A DNA stretch of 47,429 nt, taken from contig PWLN01000274.1 of NCBI GenBank assembly GCA_003559375.1, positions 1-47,429 on the forward strand, given 5' to 3'. The notes under the pieces were generated by a model. It saw nothing but the letters and a program-made list of their open reading frames with translations. It was not told where the DNA came from and did no database searches. A program made the position numbers and the translations under genes. Positions 19,200-28,352 of this stretch are shown here, one piece after another. Within the stretch, counting starts at the first letter, position 1. Every line of letters starts with the position of its first letter. This DNA comes from Balneolaceae bacterium (GTDB lineage Bacteria; Bacteroidota; Rhodothermia; Balneolales; Balneolaceae).

Positions 19200-20801
19200 A
19201 TGATAAAAAAATGGCACATTTTTGTCTTGTTCTATTTTATTCTTTTAGGATTATCCTGGTTAGTTCAAGATCGTTTACCATTTGTTAGCAAGTTATTTTC
19301 AGGGGAAGAATCTGTATTCATTACATATGATGAAGCGACAGTACCTATCAATTATATTCGTTTTCAAACCGGAAATAATAATAGTGAAGTTGTTTTATTA
19401 CCCGATATTTATTTTGGCCCTGAATTTCTGATTCCTTTTGGATCACATATACATAATGAACTCAAAAAAAATGTGATCATTCCATTTTACCCTGAAAAAA
19501 ACAGCATGGGAAGAAGAATCAGTCATTCAATATCCGGGAGGGCAAATTTTATTGATCAGTTACTCGACTCGCTATCCATTACCGAGGTTGATTTGATCGG
19601 CCATGGATACGGAGGGCTGGTAGCAATAGACCTATCCTCAGGTAATATGAAAGAGAGTACAAAGATGCGAAGTTTAACTTTGTTATCATCGCTTGGTGTA
19701 GTGGAATTACAGTTTCTTGGGAATCATACTTTTAACCGTGCTATTTATTCCTTTCTATATCCAATATCATGGCTTTATAAATGGGCGGTTCCTCATTTTG
19801 GATACTTTGATTTACAGCCTGTAAAAAATTCATACATAAGGGCTTTGCGCCAAAAAGATCAGAGGCCGGTAAGAGAACAGCTTGAGAATATCGATATTCC
19901 GGTACTTATTTTGCACCCGCTAAATGATAATATTGTATCGCTTTCAGTAGCGGAAGAAAATCACCGGTTGCTGCCGCAAAGCTACCTGTTAACACATGAA
20001 GCCAGTGAACATTCTATCTTTAAAAATCCTGAAAAATGGGCTGTGCATCTTCATTGGTTTATAGAAGCAGTAAAAACCAGTGATGTTAACCGCAGGGAAA
20101 ATGCCCACATCTTACGAATTGAATTATCGAACAAAGAATTTGATGCTGCAAGTATGAGATCAATTGGCGGCACAACACTGCTAATCGTGGTGCTGCTACT
20201 GGCGCTCTTTACACTTGTGAGTGAGGATATTGCCTGTATAGCTGGTGGAATTATTGTAGCGACCGGTGTTTTGCCATTCTGGTTCGCAGTTTTTGGTTGT
20301 TTTATCGGGATTATCATTGCAAACATCGGAGTGTATCTGATTGGCCGAAAAGCCGGGAGCCCAATTCTGGACAAAAAACCTGTTAAATGGATCATCAATC
20401 CAGGCGATCTGAAAAAAGCACAGAATATGTTCGAGATGAGAGGAATGGAAATCATATTTGTTACCCGATTCATCCCCGGCACCCGTTTGCCGGCCTATCT
20501 CGCTGCAGGTATATTGAAAACCAGCTTTTTACAGTTTCTTGTCTATTTTCTATTATCGCTTGTTGTATGGATACCCTTAATGGTAGGGGTATCAGCACTC
20601 GTGGGTCAGCCAATGCTGAAGTATATCGAAATATACCAGGATTATGCTTTATGGGTATTTTTCATCATTATTGCATTTATCTATCTGCTGATCAGGCTTT
20701 TTATTCCATTGGCCACAGTAAGCGGCCGCAGGAAACTGGTGGTTCGATGGGGCCGATTCAGAGAGAAATATTTTGGAGCAAATTTTAATCGTCCTCTCTG
20801 A
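19200..20801 (+). CDS. Alpha/beta-hydrolase-like domain fused to a DedA (VTT) membrane domain
   Basis: Two-part membrane protein, 533 aa. Residues 1-25 contain a signal anchor. About 40-290 are an alpha/beta-hydrolase-like domain facing the periplasm, with DLIGHGYGGLVAID in the nucleophile elbow, so Gly136 replaces the catalytic Ser. An Asp in HPLNDN and His271 in SEHS are kept. About 322-520 are a DedA/VTT domain with the hallmark FVTRFIPGTRLPAYLAAG (420-437) and several transmembrane helices. DedA proteins are implicated in undecaprenyl-phosphate or phospholipid flipping. The hydrolase half may bind rather than cleave its ligand. It follows a PlsC acyltransferase. Confidence 0.85.
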   Translation: MIKKWHIFVLFYFILLGLSWLVQDRLPFVSKLFSGEESVFITYDEATVPINYIRFQTGNNNSEVVLLPDIYFGPEFLIPFGSHIHNELKKNVIIPFYPEKNSMGRRISHSISGRANFIDQLLDSLSITEVDLIGHGYGGLVAIDLSSGNMKESTKMRSLTLLSSLGVVELQFLGNHTFNRAIYSFLYPISWLYKWAVPHFGYFDLQPVKNSYIRALRQKDQRPVREQLENIDIPVLILHPLNDNIVSLSVAEENHRLLPQSYLLTHEASEHSIFKNPEKWAVHLHWFIEAVKTSDVNRRENAHILRIELSNKEFDAASMRSIGGTTLLIVVLLLALFTLVSEDIACIAGGIIVATGVLPFWFAVFGCFIGIIIANIGVYLIGRKAGSPILDKKPVKWIINPGDLKKAQNMFEMRGMEIIFVTRFIPGTRLPAYLAAGILKTSFLQFLVYFLLSLVVWIPLMVGVSALVGQPMLKYIEIYQDYALWVFFIIIAFIYLLIRLFIPLATVSGRRKLVVRWGRFREKYFGANFNRPL

Positions 20802-20826
20802 ATGTCTGCGAGGTGAGTATTAAAAT

Positions 20827-21303
20827 TTACCTTCTTTCAGAAAAAAACTGTTTTAATAAAAATTCAGAATCTGTATCCAGTACACCGTGAATGGTTTCAA
20901 CCTGGTGATTTAGCTTTTGATTGTTTATCAGATTAAAAACTGAGCCACATGCACCGGCTTTCTCATCGAGTGCTCCAAAAACCACCCGATCAATTTTTGA
21001 CAAAACTATTGCACCTGCACACATAGGGCAAGGCTCAAGTGTAACATAAAGTGTGCAGCCGCCAAGATATTTATTCTGAAGAGTGGCACAAGCTGCAGAA
21101 ATTGCCAGCATTTCGGCGTGTGCGGTGGGGTCTTTAAGCATTTCCACCTGATTGAATCCCTTGCCGATAATACGCCCCTCATGGACTAAAACCGCGCCAA
21201 CAGGTACTTCATTTTGCCGGTATGCCTGTTCTGCAAGCTTCAACGCCTGAAGCATGAAATTACGGTGCTGTTCAATATGTCCGGTTGATTTACCGTTAAA
21301 CAT
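20827..21303 (-). CDS. tadA: tRNA-specific adenosine deaminase
   Basis: Zinc deaminase converting the wobble adenosine of tRNA-Arg(ACG) to inosine. The zinc/catalytic motif is TAHAEML (His62, Glu64) and the second motif is PCPMCAG (Cys92, Cys95). The open frame extends to 21396, but I chose the Met at 21303 (MFNGKSTGHIEQ). It gives 158 aa, the usual length, while the extra 31 residues have no family counterpart. It converges on the DedA-fusion gene. Confidence 0.93.
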   Translation of the reverse strand: MFNGKSTGHIEQHRNFMLQALKLAEQAYRQNEVPVGAVLVHEGRIIGKGFNQVEMLKDPTAHAEMLAISAACATLQNKYLGGCTLYVTLEPCPMCAGAIVLSKIDRVVFGALDEKAGACGSVFNLINNQKLNHQVETIHGVLDTDSEFLLKQFFSERR

Positions 21304-21444
21304 TCGCTTTAAAATGTTATGTTTATAAATAGGTTGCACTGAAAATTTAATAGAATATACAGTGAAAAGCTGAAACGTTAGCAAAAGTCTATACAATCAT
21401 GTATGGATAGTAAGTAAACAACGAAAAAAAGAAAGTACATTTTC

Positions 21445-21993
21445 ATGAAAATAGAAGAAGTCGAAGAATCAATAAGGCGGATTATTAAAGAAAAAATCCG
21501 GTCAGTAAAAGATTTTCCGAAGCCGGGAATTATTTTTAAAGACATTACACCTGTATTAAATGACAAGCACCTTCTTGAACTTACATCCATATTGCTTGCG
21601 GAACCGTTCAGAGGGTTGAAAGTGGATCATGTTGCAGGGCTCGAATCAAGAGGGTTTTTATTTGGAACAAACCTAGCACAAGACCTGCATGCAGGCTTCA
21701 TACCCATACGGAAGCCTGATAAGCTTCCTTCAGAAAAAGAATCAGTTGATTATGAACTTGAATACGGCAGTGATAAGCTCGAAATACATTTAGATGCTAT
21801 CAAACAGGGTGCTAACGTTATAATACATGACGACCTTATTGCTACCGGTGGCAGTGCACTCGCTGCAACAAAACTTGTACAAAAACTTGGAGGAAATATA
21901 ATCGGATATTCTTTTGTAATGGAAATAGGAGCACTTAAAGGAACATCGGAATTACTGAAGGTTGCTCCTTGTTATTCATTAATAAGGGTGTGA
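21445..21993 (+). CDS. apt: Adenine phosphoribosyltransferase
   Basis: Purine-salvage enzyme joining adenine and PRPP to AMP. The 182-aa protein has FPKPGIIFKDITPVL near the N-terminus, the AGLESRGFLFG loop, RKPDKLP, and the PRPP-binding motif VIIHDDLIATGGSALA (residues 125-140). Two envelope-protein genes follow on the same strand after 58 bases. Confidence 0.97.
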   Translation: MKIEEVEESIRRIIKEKIRSVKDFPKPGIIFKDITPVLNDKHLLELTSILLAEPFRGLKVDHVAGLESRGFLFGTNLAQDLHAGFIPIRKPDKLPSEKESVDYELEYGSDKLEIHLDAIKQGANVIIHDDLIATGGSALAATKLVQKLGGNIIGYSFVMEIGALKGTSELLKVAPCYSLIRV

Positions 21994-22051
21994 TGAAACA
22001 ATTTTTAAGCAGTGGCCTTTAAATAACGAACCAATAACTTTCTGAATAGCT

Positions 22052-22501
22052 ATGAAGAGAACAACTTTTTTACATTCAATCATGATATTAGTTTTAGTTG
22101 CAGGAACACTGGCGTGCGGTACCTCGCTTGTGATTGAAGATGTGGATTATTCACAACCACTTGAAAGTGTACTTGTTCCTGATGCGAATAACCAGGTACA
22201 TGACCAGCGATATGCCATAAAACTTTCCATTACTCCGGTACTACAGGAGGAGGGAATTAGTGGCGTAGATGAAATCCGGCTTATCAGAAACCGGGCAGGT
22301 TTCTACTTTATTACTGCATCCCGGTTTTCACACGTCTATGTATTTGAACCAGACGATGGCGAGCTTAAGCTCAAGAGAAAAATTGAAATTACCGGAGACG
22401 GATTAGGGCAACCCGCATTTAATCAACGTAATACTCATATCGAATTGGTTGATATGGCGAGCGGGCGAACATACAATATTGATCAAAACGGTATACGATA
22501 G
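22052..22501 (+). CDS. Hypothetical lipoprotein
   Basis: I do not recognise a family. The 149-aa product has a signal peptide and lipobox (GTLAC, Cys22), then a mainly beta-strand-like soluble region (FYFITASRFSHVYVFEP, LKRKIEITGDGLGQ) with no obvious catalytic motif. It sits between apt and a coiled-coil membrane protein. Its TAG stop (22499-22501) overlaps the Shine-Dalgarno sequence of that next gene, so the two are probably expressed together and may form an envelope pair. Confidence 0.7.
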   Translation: MKRTTFLHSIMILVLVAGTLACGTSLVIEDVDYSQPLESVLVPDANNQVHDQRYAIKLSITPVLQEEGISGVDEIRLIRNRAGFYFITASRFSHVYVFEPDDGELKLKRKIEITGDGLGQPAFNQRNTHIELVDMASGRTYNIDQNGIR

Positions 22502-22505
22502 GAGG
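22500..22505 (+). promoter_or_regulatory. Strong Shine-Dalgarno sequence
   Basis: A full AGGAGG stands seven bases before the ATG at 22513 and overlaps the TAG stop of the upstream lipoprotein gene. Most starts in this window lack such a site, as is usual in Bacteroidota. It supports the chosen start. Confidence 0.6.
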
Positions 22506-22512
22506 CAAAAAA

Positions 22513-23730
22513 ATGAGAAATCTATATAAAACATACATATCAATTCTGACTCTTTTTTTACTGTTTGCTGCTTCGTCCGTTTATGCTCAGCAATCGGATT
22601 ATCAGATTCAGCAGGATTTCAGAGCTGAGCTTACAGAACTGCTCAGCAGGGTGGAGCTTGCTGTGACAGCTGAAGAGCTTGACGCCATCAATTCTGAAAT
22701 AGATGCGTTGCAACAGCAGTATTCTGAACACTCGGGAATAATTGATGCTGCCCTTTATCCGGAAACCTTTGAAAGCACAATTACCAATATCAGGGAAATC
22801 CGGCTGTCGGCATTTAATAACCTGGCAGTGATTGAGCAGCTGAATGAGCAGATAGAAGGCCTTTCAGCAGAAATGGATCTGTTTCGCAACAGGCTTGCAC
22901 AAATGACCCAGGAAACAACATCCCTGCAGCAACAAATTGAACGTGCAGAAGCCAATGAACGAAGGCAGGCATCCCTTATTCGCCAGTACAGGCAAAATAT
23001 AGAGCAAAGGGACAATTTCGTTTCAGAATTCCTGCAGGAGCTACTGTCAAAATATCAGCGAATGGATTCAGCAACTCAACAAGAGATAGCAGAAGGAATC
23101 GACCGGCTTGATCAGAATCCTCTTGATATGATCAGAACCATAATTACGGAATATATCCAAATTGCTGACCAATCCACCGGATTACAAACTCCGGATTATG
23201 TGGCTATGAGAGCACAGCATGGATACTTCGAAAGTGTTTGGAGCCAGATAGGTGAACGTTTAACAACTACTTTTGCTCCCGACAGCCCGGTTCAGGTGAG
23301 GCAGGAAATCTCTGATATGCTTGCTGCATGGCTTGCATCGGTCGATAACAAACTGTGGGGCTCTCTTACAACCGCATTTAACCAGAACGGAATCAATCTG
23401 CAGCCATTTGCAACACCTGATGATTTTAATACTGCACTGAATACTTTTGTAGACAGGGCCTACGAAATCAGTCTTGAGAGTAATAATGAAGCTGATTATG
23501 AAGTTTTCAGGAATTTCCGTGATTTTTGGAATAATACCGTAAAGGCAAGCTGGGGAGAAGCACTGATAACAGGCAATATACTTTCTCCGGCACAAATAGC
23601 TACTATCGACATAAAGCTGAATGACTGGGGCGAGGCGGCACAACCAACCTCCAACCTTATGTTTATTTTATTTTTGATAAGTATGGCCGTTATTGTACTG
23701 CTTGTTGTATTGTTGATCGTGCGTAAGTAG
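22513..23730 (+). CDS. Exported coiled-coil protein with C-terminal membrane anchor
   Basis: I do not recognise a family. The 405-aa product has a cleavable signal peptide (to about Ala25, VYAQQ), a glutamine/glutamate-rich helical region with heptad-like spacing (about residues 95-165, suggestive of a coiled coil), and a single hydrophobic segment at the very C-terminus (about 381-402, LMFILFLISMAVIVLLVVLL) ending in RK. The predicted topology is periplasmic with a C-terminal inner-membrane anchor. Its neighbour is a small lipoprotein. Confidence 0.75.
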   Translation: MRNLYKTYISILTLFLLFAASSVYAQQSDYQIQQDFRAELTELLSRVELAVTAEELDAINSEIDALQQQYSEHSGIIDAALYPETFESTITNIREIRLSAFNNLAVIEQLNEQIEGLSAEMDLFRNRLAQMTQETTSLQQQIERAEANERRQASLIRQYRQNIEQRDNFVSEFLQELLSKYQRMDSATQQEIAEGIDRLDQNPLDMIRTIITEYIQIADQSTGLQTPDYVAMRAQHGYFESVWSQIGERLTTTFAPDSPVQVRQEISDMLAAWLASVDNKLWGSLTTAFNQNGINLQPFATPDDFNTALNTFVDRAYEISLESNNEADYEVFRNFRDFWNNTVKASWGEALITGNILSPAQIATIDIKLNDWGEAAQPTSNLMFILFLISMAVIVLLVVLLIVRK

Positions 23731-24029
23731 TATTAATGAAATACGGTATTTCTGTCAGCAGTAGTATCTGACGAATCTTCGCAAGCTGATGTGGTAAAAG
23801 CGTTCTTGCTGCAATGACAGAGATACCCTGTTTAAGATGTGGAATAGGGTTGTTGAAACATCCTGTGTTTGTACCTGCTCCGTAGATTTAGAGGTATTGA
23901 AAAAGAGATCAGGGGTTCATAGCAGCAAATCATCGAAGAAAAATACCATGTCCAGAAGTGAGGTAAACTTTTTGAAAACTCCGCTTATACCTTTTGTTGA
24001 ACAGTCCACTTTTCTGTATCATTTTCTGT
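23731..24029. other. Intergenic region before dnaG, no gene seen
   Basis: About 300 bases without a supported gene. A hyphenated palindrome GAAATAC-G-GTATTTC lies near 23738-23752. The stretch around 23770-23825, read on the minus strand (GTCATTGCAGCAAGAACGC ... CTTGCGAAGATTCG), resembles a degraded copy of the GTCATTGCGAGC-type intergenic repeat common in Bacteroidota. That resemblance is from memory. An open frame at 23837-24040 looks spurious. Confidence 0.35.
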
Positions 24030-26033
24030 ATGATGAATGAAGATAAAAAAGAGGAAGTCCGGGCTGCAGCAGATATCGTAGAAGTAGTTGGAGACTACGT
24101 AAAGCTGAAGAAATCAGGCAGCGGATTTATCGGCCTATGTCCATTTCATCAGGAAAAAACACCATCATTTCATGTAACTCCCCGGTTGGGTATCTATAAA
24201 TGCTTTGGCTGTGGTGAAAGCGGAGATATTTTCAGTTTTGTGATGCGAATGGAAGGTGTCGGTTTTCCGGAATCCCTTAAAACACTCGCCGATCGCTATG
24301 GAATAGAGCTACCCGATGAACATGCGGAGGGAGAGGATGAACGCACAAGGAAAAGGGAGGGGATTTATCATGCCCTGAAATTTGCAGGATTATTTTTTCA
24401 TCGTCAGCTTCTTGAAAACGAAGAAGCAGAGATCGCAAGATTATATCTTGAGAAAAGGGGGTACGACACAAAAATATGGCGCTCTTTTGGCTTGGGTTAT
24501 GCCCCATCGAATTCAGCACTGTTAAAAGCAGCTAAAGATGAAGGTATTGGTGAGGAATACCTTCATGAAGCCGACCTCATCAAACCGGGTACCCGTAATG
24601 ACGACTATTATGACACGTTCCGCAAGAGGCTCATATTTCCGATTTTCAATCCCTCGGGGAAAGTAATCGCGTTTGCAGGACGTGTTTTGGACGATAAGTT
24701 AAAAACAGCCAAGTATATTAATTCCTCACAAACGCCGGTCTATAACAAGAGCGAAGTTGTTTATGGGGTTAACTTTGCAAAAAACGATATCAGGAAAGAA
24801 GAAGAAGTGATATTGGTAGAAGGTTATACCGATGTGATTACGTTGAATATGTTCGGAATCAAAAATGTGGTGGCATCCAGTGGCACATCACTCACACCGG
24901 GACAAATAAGGATATTACAAAGATATGCTAACCGGATTGTGATGGTATATGATGCAGATTCCGCAGGACAGGCTGCCATGGAGCGTGGCATGGATATTGC
25001 CCTTGAGCAGGGCATGGAGGTTAGGCTGATGGAACTGCCTGATGGAGAAGATCCTGATTCATTTGTTAAAAAATTCGGAAAGGAATCGTTTATTGCCTAT
25101 AAAAAAGAACATGCTGAAGACTTTGTTTCATTTTCGTTTCATAAAGCTGAAAAAAATGGGAAGATGAATTCCCCTGCAGGCAGGTCAGCATCCATTAAAA
25201 AAATCCTGGTGAGCATTGCAAACATTCCAGATGAGCTTGACAGACAGTTTTATGTTCAGGATCTGCATCAAAAAACACAAATGTACCGCAAAGGTTCCGA
25301 CCGGGAATTATTTAAACAATTAGATATCATTCGTAGTGAACAAAAAAATCAGGAAAGATACAGGGAGCGAATGAGAGTACAGGCACCAGGGCCTGCTGAA
25401 GCATATGAAGAAAGGCCTCCATCATCAGAAAATAATGAGAGAGCTGACAATACCCGGAAAAGGATCTCATCAAAAAAAAGGCCTCATTATGAAATGGAAA
25501 TCATTCGCTTATTGCTGCAATATGGTGAAAATATGAGGCGGTTTATTGGACATAATATCGGTGAGGATCATTTTGATGATGAAGATATCCGAATGTTTTA
25601 CAGTGATATCATGAGGCGGCATATAGGGGGTGAAGAGATCACAATAGAACATTATATGAGAAGGGAAAGCCCATATCCGTCATTACTTGGAGATATTTTG
25701 TTTGAACGATATACAGTGAGCGAGGGCCTTGCAAGGCGAACTGGGGGTGCATTTAAAAAGGACAGAAATCCCATTTTAACAGCCAAATCAACAATGAAAC
25801 CGTTGCGCCTGAATTATCTCGAAACCAAAAGAACGGAATTGGCAGGAAAAATTAAAAATTCTGACCCGGAAAAGAAGTCAAAATTTATTGATGCACTTAC
25901 AAAGGTTCAGAAAGAGATTACCCGCATTCAAAAAACAGCTTCAGATGACCTTTTTGATGATCCCGATTTCTTAAAGAGTGGGGCTGTAAAAGCACCAAAA
26001 AAATTCGAATATAAAATGAAACACGAAAAATAG
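24030..26033 (+). CDS. dnaG: DNA primase
   Basis: Makes RNA primers at the replication fork. From the ATG at 24030 the protein has 667 aa; ATG at 24033 is equally plausible. The longer frame from 23994 adds only unconserved residues. The N-terminal zinc site is C-P-F-H with a second pair in YKCFGCG (Cys37, His40, Cys58, Cys61). The toprim core includes ILVEGYTDVITL and VMVYDADSAG. The C-terminal helicase-binding region is poorly conserved, as usual. The inositol-monophosphatase-family gene starts 12 bases later. Confidence 0.97.
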   Translation: MMNEDKKEEVRAAADIVEVVGDYVKLKKSGSGFIGLCPFHQEKTPSFHVTPRLGIYKCFGCGESGDIFSFVMRMEGVGFPESLKTLADRYGIELPDEHAEGEDERTRKREGIYHALKFAGLFFHRQLLENEEAEIARLYLEKRGYDTKIWRSFGLGYAPSNSALLKAAKDEGIGEEYLHEADLIKPGTRNDDYYDTFRKRLIFPIFNPSGKVIAFAGRVLDDKLKTAKYINSSQTPVYNKSEVVYGVNFAKNDIRKEEEVILVEGYTDVITLNMFGIKNVVASSGTSLTPGQIRILQRYANRIVMVYDADSAGQAAMERGMDIALEQGMEVRLMELPDGEDPDSFVKKFGKESFIAYKKEHAEDFVSFSFHKAEKNGKMNSPAGRSASIKKILVSIANIPDELDRQFYVQDLHQKTQMYRKGSDRELFKQLDIIRSEQKNQERYRERMRVQAPGPAEAYEERPPSSENNERADNTRKRISSKKRPHYEMEIIRLLLQYGENMRRFIGHNIGEDHFDDEDIRMFYSDIMRRHIGGEEITIEHYMRRESPYPSLLGDILFERYTVSEGLARRTGGAFKKDRNPILTAKSTMKPLRLNYLETKRTELAGKIKNSDPEKKSKFIDALTKVQKEITRIQKTASDDLFDDPDFLKSGAVKAPKKFEYKMKHEK

Positions 26034-26045
26034 AAGATTGTATTT

Positions 26046-26852
26046 ATGAACAATGATTTAGAAATTGCACGAAAAGCAGCAAGAGAGGGTGTCAGAGTTA
26101 TTAAAGAGTATAAAAAGAACGGTATCAAAGTGAAAGAAAAAGGGTTTCATGACCTGGTTACCGATGCTGATATTGCTGCTGAGAACGCAATCCTCAGGAT
26201 TTTAAAACAGCATTTTCCCGATGATGAAATCCTCGCTGAGGAATCAGCAAACCATGATTCAATGAGTAAAAACCGTACGTGGATTATAGACCCGATCGAT
26301 GGTACAACGAATTTTGCAAACGACTTTCCGGTTTACTGTGTTTCAGTTGCTTTATGGGAAAACAGGAGTGCTAAAGTGGGTGTTGTAATAGAAGTAAACC
26401 GGAATGAAGAGTTCACTGGAATTGCCGGAGAAGGAGCATGGCTGAATGGAAGTCCAATACATGTATCCAGGACTGCAAATCCCAGAAATGGTTTTGTGGC
26501 AACCGGATTTCCATACAATGACCTCTCACTTATTGAGCCATATCTGGATCTTTTTCGTGTATTAATGAAAGAACTTCAGGGGATACGGCGTCCGGGTGCA
26601 GCATCATACGATCTGTGTAATGTTGCATGCGGCAGATTCGATGCTTTTTATGAGTATTCGCTTCATATCTGGGATGTGGCAGCTGCGGCTCTTATCATCA
26701 GGGAAGCCGGAGGAGTTGTAACCGACTGGAATGGTGAGGATGGTTGGCCATTTGGCCAAAGATTGGTTGCTGGTAACGAAAAGATGCATGAGTATTTGCT
26801 GGGCAAAATTTTTGAACACATTCCGGAATCAGCAAGGAATAACGTTGGATGA
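26046..26852 (+). CDS. Inositol monophosphatase family protein
   Basis: Magnesium-dependent phosphatase of the IMPase/SuhB/CysQ superfamily, 268 aa. All metal ligands are visible: LAEES (Glu65/66), WIIDPIDGTTNF (Asp82, Asp85) and IWDVAAAALI (Asp210). The WIIDPIDGTTNF form favours the SuhB-like inositol-phosphatase branch, though the physiological substrate is not determined by sequence. It is closely linked to dnaG. Confidence 0.9.
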   Translation: MNNDLEIARKAAREGVRVIKEYKKNGIKVKEKGFHDLVTDADIAAENAILRILKQHFPDDEILAEESANHDSMSKNRTWIIDPIDGTTNFANDFPVYCVSVALWENRSAKVGVVIEVNRNEEFTGIAGEGAWLNGSPIHVSRTANPRNGFVATGFPYNDLSLIEPYLDLFRVLMKELQGIRRPGAASYDLCNVACGRFDAFYEYSLHIWDVAAAALIIREAGGVVTDWNGEDGWPFGQRLVAGNEKMHEYLLGKIFEHIPESARNNVG

Positions 26853-27047
26853 TTCTGCCAGTAATTGAGCCCATTGGATTCGACAGGCTTTCGAGTAAAA
26901 TTTAACTACATAGATCGTACTTCTGCATTGCGCTATGCGCTTAGTGCCAAGCGTGTTTAATAACAACTAATTCAAGTATCAATTAGCTAAATGCGTTCTC
27001 AGGGAGTATACATTCACACAACAAAACCATAGTAAAAGTTAGCCATT

Positions 27048-28352
27048 ATGAATAAGATCGGGATTCGTCATGAAGACAAATACGCCCTTGAGCGAAGAAC
27101 TCCGCTTGTGCCATCCGATGTCGGGGAACTGGTACAAGAACATGGAATAGAAGTAACTGTTCAAAGCTGTGGAAAAAGGATTTTCACAGACAATGAATTT
27201 GAAATGGCAGGAGCTTTAATATCATCCAATCTTGATGATTGTGATGTGATACTGGGTGTTAAAGAGATGCCTCAACATTATTTTGTTAAGGATAAAGCCT
27301 ATTTGTTTTTTTCGCATGTAATCAAAGGCCAGCCTTATAACATGCCGATGCTTGGCAACCTGCTTCGAGCAGGGAGTACGCTGATTGATTATGAAAAAAT
27401 TGAACGCCCGGCCGGACGCCGGCTGATATTTTTTGGACGATATGCCGGACTTGCGGGCATGATTAATACGTTTTGGACAATGGGGCAGAGGTTTAAAAAG
27501 CTTGGACTGGATACCCCATTTGAGTCAATTAAACAGGCTTATCGATATTCATCACTCGAAGAGGCGAAGAATGAGATTTTTGCAGCGGGTGAACGGATCA
27601 CTGAAGGGGAGCTTCCTTCGGAAATACAACCATTGGTAATCGCTGTTACAGGAGATGGGAATGTATCACGCGGTGCGCTTGAAATACTTGATTTGGTTCC
27701 TGCTATTGAAGTAAGCGCTAACCAACTAAGAAATGGCGACATACCTGAAACGGGTATTGTAAAAGTGAACATTATTCCAAAAGACTATATGTCTGGCAAG
27801 GATGGCAGGGTATTTGAACTGAATGATTATATTGAAAATCCGGAGGAATACAACTCAGAAATTGAGTATTATTTGAGTAATATAAATGTTTTTGTAAACG
27901 GGATATATTGGGATGAACGGTATCCAAGGCTTATCAAAAAAAACTGGCTGCGCAGACTGAGCAATAACAGTAATTTAAAATTGCAAGTAATCGGGGATAT
28001 TACCTGTGATGTACATGGGTCTATTGAGTGTACCGAAAAAGCCACAGAAATTGAGGATCCTGTTTTTGTTTATAATCCACGTACAGATTCATATTTGATG
28101 GGTTTTGATGGAGAGGGTATCGCGGTAATGGCTGTTGATATCTTGCCAAGCGAATTACCGGCAGAAGCATCCGAACATTTTAGTTCTGCACTGAAACCAT
28201 TCATCAAAGACCTGGTGATGGCTGATTTTTCGAAAGATTTTGATGACCTGGATTTGCCATTGCCGTTAAAAAATGCAGTAATTGCACACAAAGGGGAGTT
28301 AACAGAGGGATATAAATATCTGAGTAAGTATGTAGATGGGGGTGAGGTTTAA
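27048..28352 (+). CDS. LOR/SDH family (lysine-ketoglutarate reductase/saccharopine dehydrogenase-like) protein
   Basis: A 434-aa protein whose N-terminus (GIRHEDKYALERRTPLVP) and ILGVKEMP, FFSHVIKGQPYNMPML blocks match the alanine-dehydrogenase/PNT-type N-terminal domain of lysine-ketoglutarate reductase, as found in stand-alone bacterial homologues. VIAVTGDGNVSRGALEIL is the nucleotide-binding region of the second domain. Members catalyse NAD(P)H-dependent saccharopine metabolism in lysine breakdown, but the bacterial single-domain group is poorly characterised, so the activity is tentative. It stands alone between 195-base and 293-base spacers. Confidence 0.8.
   Translation: MNKIGIRHEDKYALERRTPLVPSDVGELVQEHGIEVTVQSCGKRIFTDNEFEMAGALISSNLDDCDVILGVKEMPQHYFVKDKAYLFFSHVIKGQPYNMPMLGNLLRAGSTLIDYEKIERPAGRRLIFFGRYAGLAGMINTFWTMGQRFKKLGLDTPFESIKQAYRYSSLEEAKNEIFAAGERITEGELPSEIQPLVIAVTGDGNVSRGALEILDLVPAIEVSANQLRNGDIPETGIVKVNIIPKDYMSGKDGRVFELNDYIENPEEYNSEIEYYLSNINVFVNGIYWDERYPRLIKKNWLRRLSNNSNLKLQVIGDITCDVHGSIECTEKATEIEDPVFVYNPRTDSYLMGFDGEGIAVMAVDILPSELPAEASEHFSSALKPFIKDLVMADFSKDFDDLDLPLPLKNAVIAHKGELTEGYKYLSKYVDGGEV

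Noticed and set aside
20827-21396. TadA with a 31-residue N-terminal extension
   Set aside because: The extension is not family-like. The Met at 21303 gives the usual length.
23731-23830. A tRNA or small RNA gene before dnaG
   Set aside because: No cloverleaf or conserved RNA motif could be folded by eye. A degraded intergenic repeat is the better guess.
23837-24040. A 67-codon open frame upstream of dnaG
   Set aside because: It overlaps the dnaG start, has no recognisable family and no ribosome-binding context.
26853-27047. Lysine-type riboswitch before the LOR/SDH-like gene
   Set aside because: The 195-base leader shows no conserved riboswitch core and no terminator hairpin.
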